Shown here one piece after another: positions 62,343 through 64,000 of a DNA stretch of 64,000 bases. The notes beneath the pieces are model-generated. The model saw only the letters and a program-made list of their open reading frames with translations, had not been told where the DNA came from and did no database searches. Position 1 is the stretch's first letter. Each line of letters starts with the position of its first letter. This DNA is from Methanobacteriota archaeon (GTDB lineage: Archaea; Halobacteriota; Methanomicrobia; Methanomicrobiales; Methanomicrobiaceae). The translations under genes and the position numbers were made by a program. The DNA lies in the NCBI GenBank assembly GCA_016841665.1, contig JAENYT010000003.1, positions 1 to 64,000 on the forward strand, written 5' to 3'.

Positions 62343-62747
62343 TCAGGGCAGATGCACGATATCTCCACCTGATTGCGGGACGATCTCCAGCTCCCCGCGA
62401 TACCGCTGGACGATGCCGGTCACCCTGATCCGGTCCCCCTCCCTGATTGCCACCTGTGCAGCGATGGGTGAGGGGAGGAACACGGTGGTGGTGTTGACGG
62501 CAAGGATGAGGTGACCGCCCTCTGCGGTAGCCTGCACCCTGCTGACCACGCCTTCCATGACCACCAGGTCCCCCTCCTGCGATGCGGGAGAAAAAGGCGA
62601 GGAAAACGTTTCTTTTCCCATGAATTCCACTGCGAGAGCTGATACGAGGACGATTGCCGTCACTCCTGCAAGCAGCAGCAGCGCCATGCGCTCCTCCCGT
62701 TCAAGCATGAAATTGTATGGGTTGTCATGGTACTTTAGTCGATACAT
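62343..62747 (-). CDS. Membrane-anchored OB-fold protein
   Basis: This 134-residue protein has one membrane segment (about 20-42; MALLLLAGVTAIVLVSALAV) and a C-terminal OB-like domain (about 60-134; VVMEGVVSRVQATAEGGHLILAVNT, GDRIRVTGIVQRYRGELEIV). The strand pattern resembles OB nucleic-acid-binding or NfeD-like soluble domains. A TATA box on the minus strand (TTATAA, 62769-62774) lies about 25 bases before the ATG, which points to a leaderless transcript. The operator at 62752-62770 covers that box's downstream side. It is divergent from the winged-helix gene. Confidence 0.75.
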   Translation of the reverse strand: MYRLKYHDNPYNFMLEREERMALLLLAGVTAIVLVSALAVEFMGKETFSSPFSPASQEGDLVVMEGVVSRVQATAEGGHLILAVNTTTVFLPSPIAAQVAIREGDRIRVTGIVQRYRGELEIVPQSGGDIVHLP

Positions 62748-62751
62748 TCAT

Positions 62752-62770
62752 ATGTTAACAGCGTTAACAT
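62752..62770. promoter_or_regulatory. Symmetric operator in divergent promoter region
   Basis: ATGTTAAC-AGC-GTTAACAT has perfect 8-base arms and a 3-base spacer. It occupies most of the 30-base gap between the OB-fold gene (minus) and the winged-helix gene (plus). Since the plus-strand neighbour encodes a DNA-binding winged helix, autoregulation of both genes is likely, though not shown. Confidence 0.65.
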
Positions 62771-62777
62771 TATAAGT

Positions 62778-63011
62778 ATGAGTGAGATGAAGCTCCCGCC
62801 CTCCTCGAAGAGGATCATGAACATCCTCGAGGAAGACGGCGAAATGACTCACAAAGAACTGGTGAACAGAAGCCGTCTCGCACCGCGTACGGTGCGGTAT
62901 GCCCTGAAGAAGCTCAAAGAGAACAAGCTCATCCAGGAGAAGTTCAACTTCAGGGACGCACGGCAGATCATCTACCAGTTGAAGTCCGCACCGGCACAGG
63001 TGCATGCATAA
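62778..63011 (+). CDS. Small winged-helix regulator
   Basis: This 77-residue MarR/Lrp-like winged helix alone contains SSKRIMNILEEDGEMTHKELVNRSRLAPRTVRYALKKLKENKLIQEKFN, with the wing in RDARQIIYQL. The recognition helix is APRTVRYALKKL. There is no ligand domain. It is preceded directly by the symmetric operator at 62752-62770 and overlaps the operator-bearing promoter. The downstream small Cys-rich gene starts 7 bases after the stop. Confidence 0.88.
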   Translation: MSEMKLPPSSKRIMNILEEDGEMTHKELVNRSRLAPRTVRYALKKLKENKLIQEKFNFRDARQIIYQLKSAPAQVHA

Positions 63012-63018
63012 GCATCCA

Positions 63019-63300
63019 ATGAACAAAGAAGGCAAACCATCTGAAAAGGGCGTGGTGCACCGTCTCGTCGGTGATTGCGCCTGTTGCGACGATGAGGTCG
63101 CATTCCGCCTCGGCCTTTCGTGTGACGCGGTCAGCGAGCACATAAAGAGGAAACAGCGGGGAGAGATGATCGATTTCGCCGAGGAGTACGGCCCGGCCAT
63201 CGACCTCAGAACAGGAGTGGCGTATGCAGGCGGCAGCGTCGCCGCTGCGCTCGGAACCCTTTTTTCCTGCGAGGTTCAGCTTCGCTGCCTCCTCGCGTAG
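63019..63300 (+). CDS. Small cysteine-rich hypothetical protein
   Basis: This product has about 93 residues. Cysteines lie in GDCACCDDEV (three) and single positions SC, SC and RC; no zinc family was recognised. DFAEEYGPAIDLRTGVAYAGGSVAAALGTLF is helical with a Gly/Ala segment. Codons show the high third-position GC of real genes. The ATG at 63019 is chosen; a start at 63004 overlaps the previous stop. Its 3' end overlaps the last 25 bases of the convergent phospholipase D-like gene. Confidence 0.45.
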   Translation: MNKEGKPSEKGVVHRLVGDCACCDDEVAFRLGLSCDAVSEHIKRKQRGEMIDFAEEYGPAIDLRTGVAYAGGSVAAALGTLFSCEVQLRCLLA

Positions 63301-64000
63301 AGCAGCAGGAGCACCAGCAGGACTCCTGCAGCGATTACGATCCTGATCTCGCCGGGACCGATCCCGGCGGGATCGATCGGCGCGATCGATGCGCCTGCGT
63401 GCCAGTCGTCCTCGAAGACGGCGGTGTAGTAGGTGCCGATGTCGGGGTGCTCGAGGATCACCCCCGCTTCGCGGTTGAAGCATGGCGAGTTCTCATTCCA
63501 GTTGATGCTGCTTACGAGCACGCGTGTTCTGTCCACGATGACACCCTTATTGTGAATTTTCACCATGTTGTTCGCGTCCAGATCGGCACACCGCGCCTCT
63601 AAGGGGAGATGCTCGATCTTTGCGATATCGTTGATGAACGCCGCCATCTCGTCGTTGTCGTTGTCCCCTTCGATATTGTAGTAGTAGGAGTCAAGGAGCA
63701 CCCTGACCTGCACTCCCCGCCGCGCGGCATCGATGGCGGCATCGAGGTAGGGATTGGGCTGGCGATCACTCCAGTTGCTGATGTAGGCCTGCTCGATATC
63801 GATGCTCGATTGCGCACTTGCGATGAGGTCAAGGATAAGAAAGCTCGTGTCCGGGGAGAGCACCGGTGTTGCGCGGACGCCTGAGGCGGTCAGGGGTGCA
63901 AATTCCTGTTCATAGGTTCCCTCGGGCCAGAGGTTTACCGCCGGGTCTGCTCCCCCGTACCGGCTGACATCCCCGCCGCCGGTATCATGGGCAAACACCT
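63276..64000 (-). CDS. Phospholipase D-like protein, membrane-anchored (5' end outside window)
   Basis: The reading frame is open to the window edge; 241 or more residues are visible, the C-terminal part of the protein. An HKD-type motif (KIHNKGVIVDRTRVLVSSINWNENS) carries His, Lys and Asp in the PLD arrangement, and a preceding FxEQAYISNWSD-type segment (SIDIEQAYISNWSD) belongs to the same domain. A C-terminal membrane helix (IRIVIAAGVLLVLLLLYARRQRS) ends in a basic tail, so the catalytic domain probably lies outside. Whether a first HKD motif exists upstream is not visible, so the reaction (nuclease, phospholipase or transferase) stays open. Confidence 0.85.
   Translation of the reverse strand, partial: VFAHDTGGGDVSRYGGADPAVNLWPEGTYEQEFAPLTASGVRATPVLSPDTSFLILDLIASAQSSIDIEQAYISNWSDRQPNPYLDAAIDAARRGVQVRVLLDSYYYNIEGDNDNDEMAAFINDIAKIEHLPLEARCADLDANNMVKIHNKGVIVDRTRVLVSSINWNENSPCFNREAGVILEHPDIGTYYTAVFEDDWHAGASIAPIDPAGIGPGEIRIVIAAGVLLVLLLLYARRQRS

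Overview
The window is archaeal and most likely comes from a methanogen of the order Methanomicrobiales. Archaeal markers are two CofH coenzyme F420 biosynthesis enzymes, the small subunit of DNA polymerase D, Orc1/Cdc6, Hel308, the KEOPS subunit Cgi121, a RIO1 kinase, a Pno1-type KH protein, short archaeal PurA and TyrS, Tsr3, and a surface protein with a PGF-pre-PGF domain. The DNA is GC-rich with strong third-position GC. Intergenic regions and promoters are AT-rich, with TATA boxes often about 25 bases before a start codon, which suggests many leaderless messages. I found no rRNA, tRNA, CRISPR array, insertion sequence or prophage. The genus assignment is inference.

Layout. 0-9.6 kb: a broken or truncated gene end, an iron-sulfur flavoprotein, a PKD surface protein, two CofH paralogues flanking RecQ, a signal peptidase and the DNA polymerase D small subunit. 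9.7-16.5 kb: a membrane pyrophosphatase of the K+-dependent type, phosphoglycerate mutase, an RNase III-fold protein with cyclophilin, a response regulator and a protein with two fused winged-helix units. 16.6-20.8 kb: a tightly packed minus-strand run pdxS-pdxT, cbiB, a membrane protein, Trm112 and purA. 20.8-24.8 kb: two non-coding regions with origin recognition box-like repeats flank an aminotransferase, an Lrp regulator and cdc6. This is the best candidate chromosomal replication origin. 24.8-31.5 kb: moaB, then a minus-strand information-processing run (cgi121, hel308, KH protein, rio1, tyrS, gap).

31.7-43.3 kb: accessory genes, including a UbiA prenyltransferase, a possible 35-residue membrane peptide, a CGCAxxGCC protein, a DUF72 protein, an ABC exporter operon ending in its own small Xre-type regulator, an RRM protein and a block of exported proteins (DUF333-chagasin, tandem META, NHL/TIG/PGF-pre-PGF). 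43.5-57.7 kb: three large PAS/GAF sensory proteins, alpha-glucan phosphorylase, an AI-2E family permease, Tsr3 and a fusion of a TudS/DUF523-like domain with a nucleoside deoxyribosyltransferase-like domain. 57.7-64 kb: an ACT-ACT-metallo-beta-lactamase protein overlapping a methyltransferase, a DASS anion transporter behind an AT-rich leader, a divergent pair around a symmetric operator, and a truncated phospholipase D-like protein.

The most interesting leads are the bipartite origin-like region, the desulfidase-deoxyribosyltransferase fusion, the ACT-MBL/methyltransferase pair, the ABC operon whose promoter carries a palindrome and whose last gene is a repressor-like protein, and the two unequal CofH copies. 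Start codons were moved inward from the longest frame wherever a Shine-Dalgarno site, a neighbouring gene or the family's usual N-terminus argued for it.
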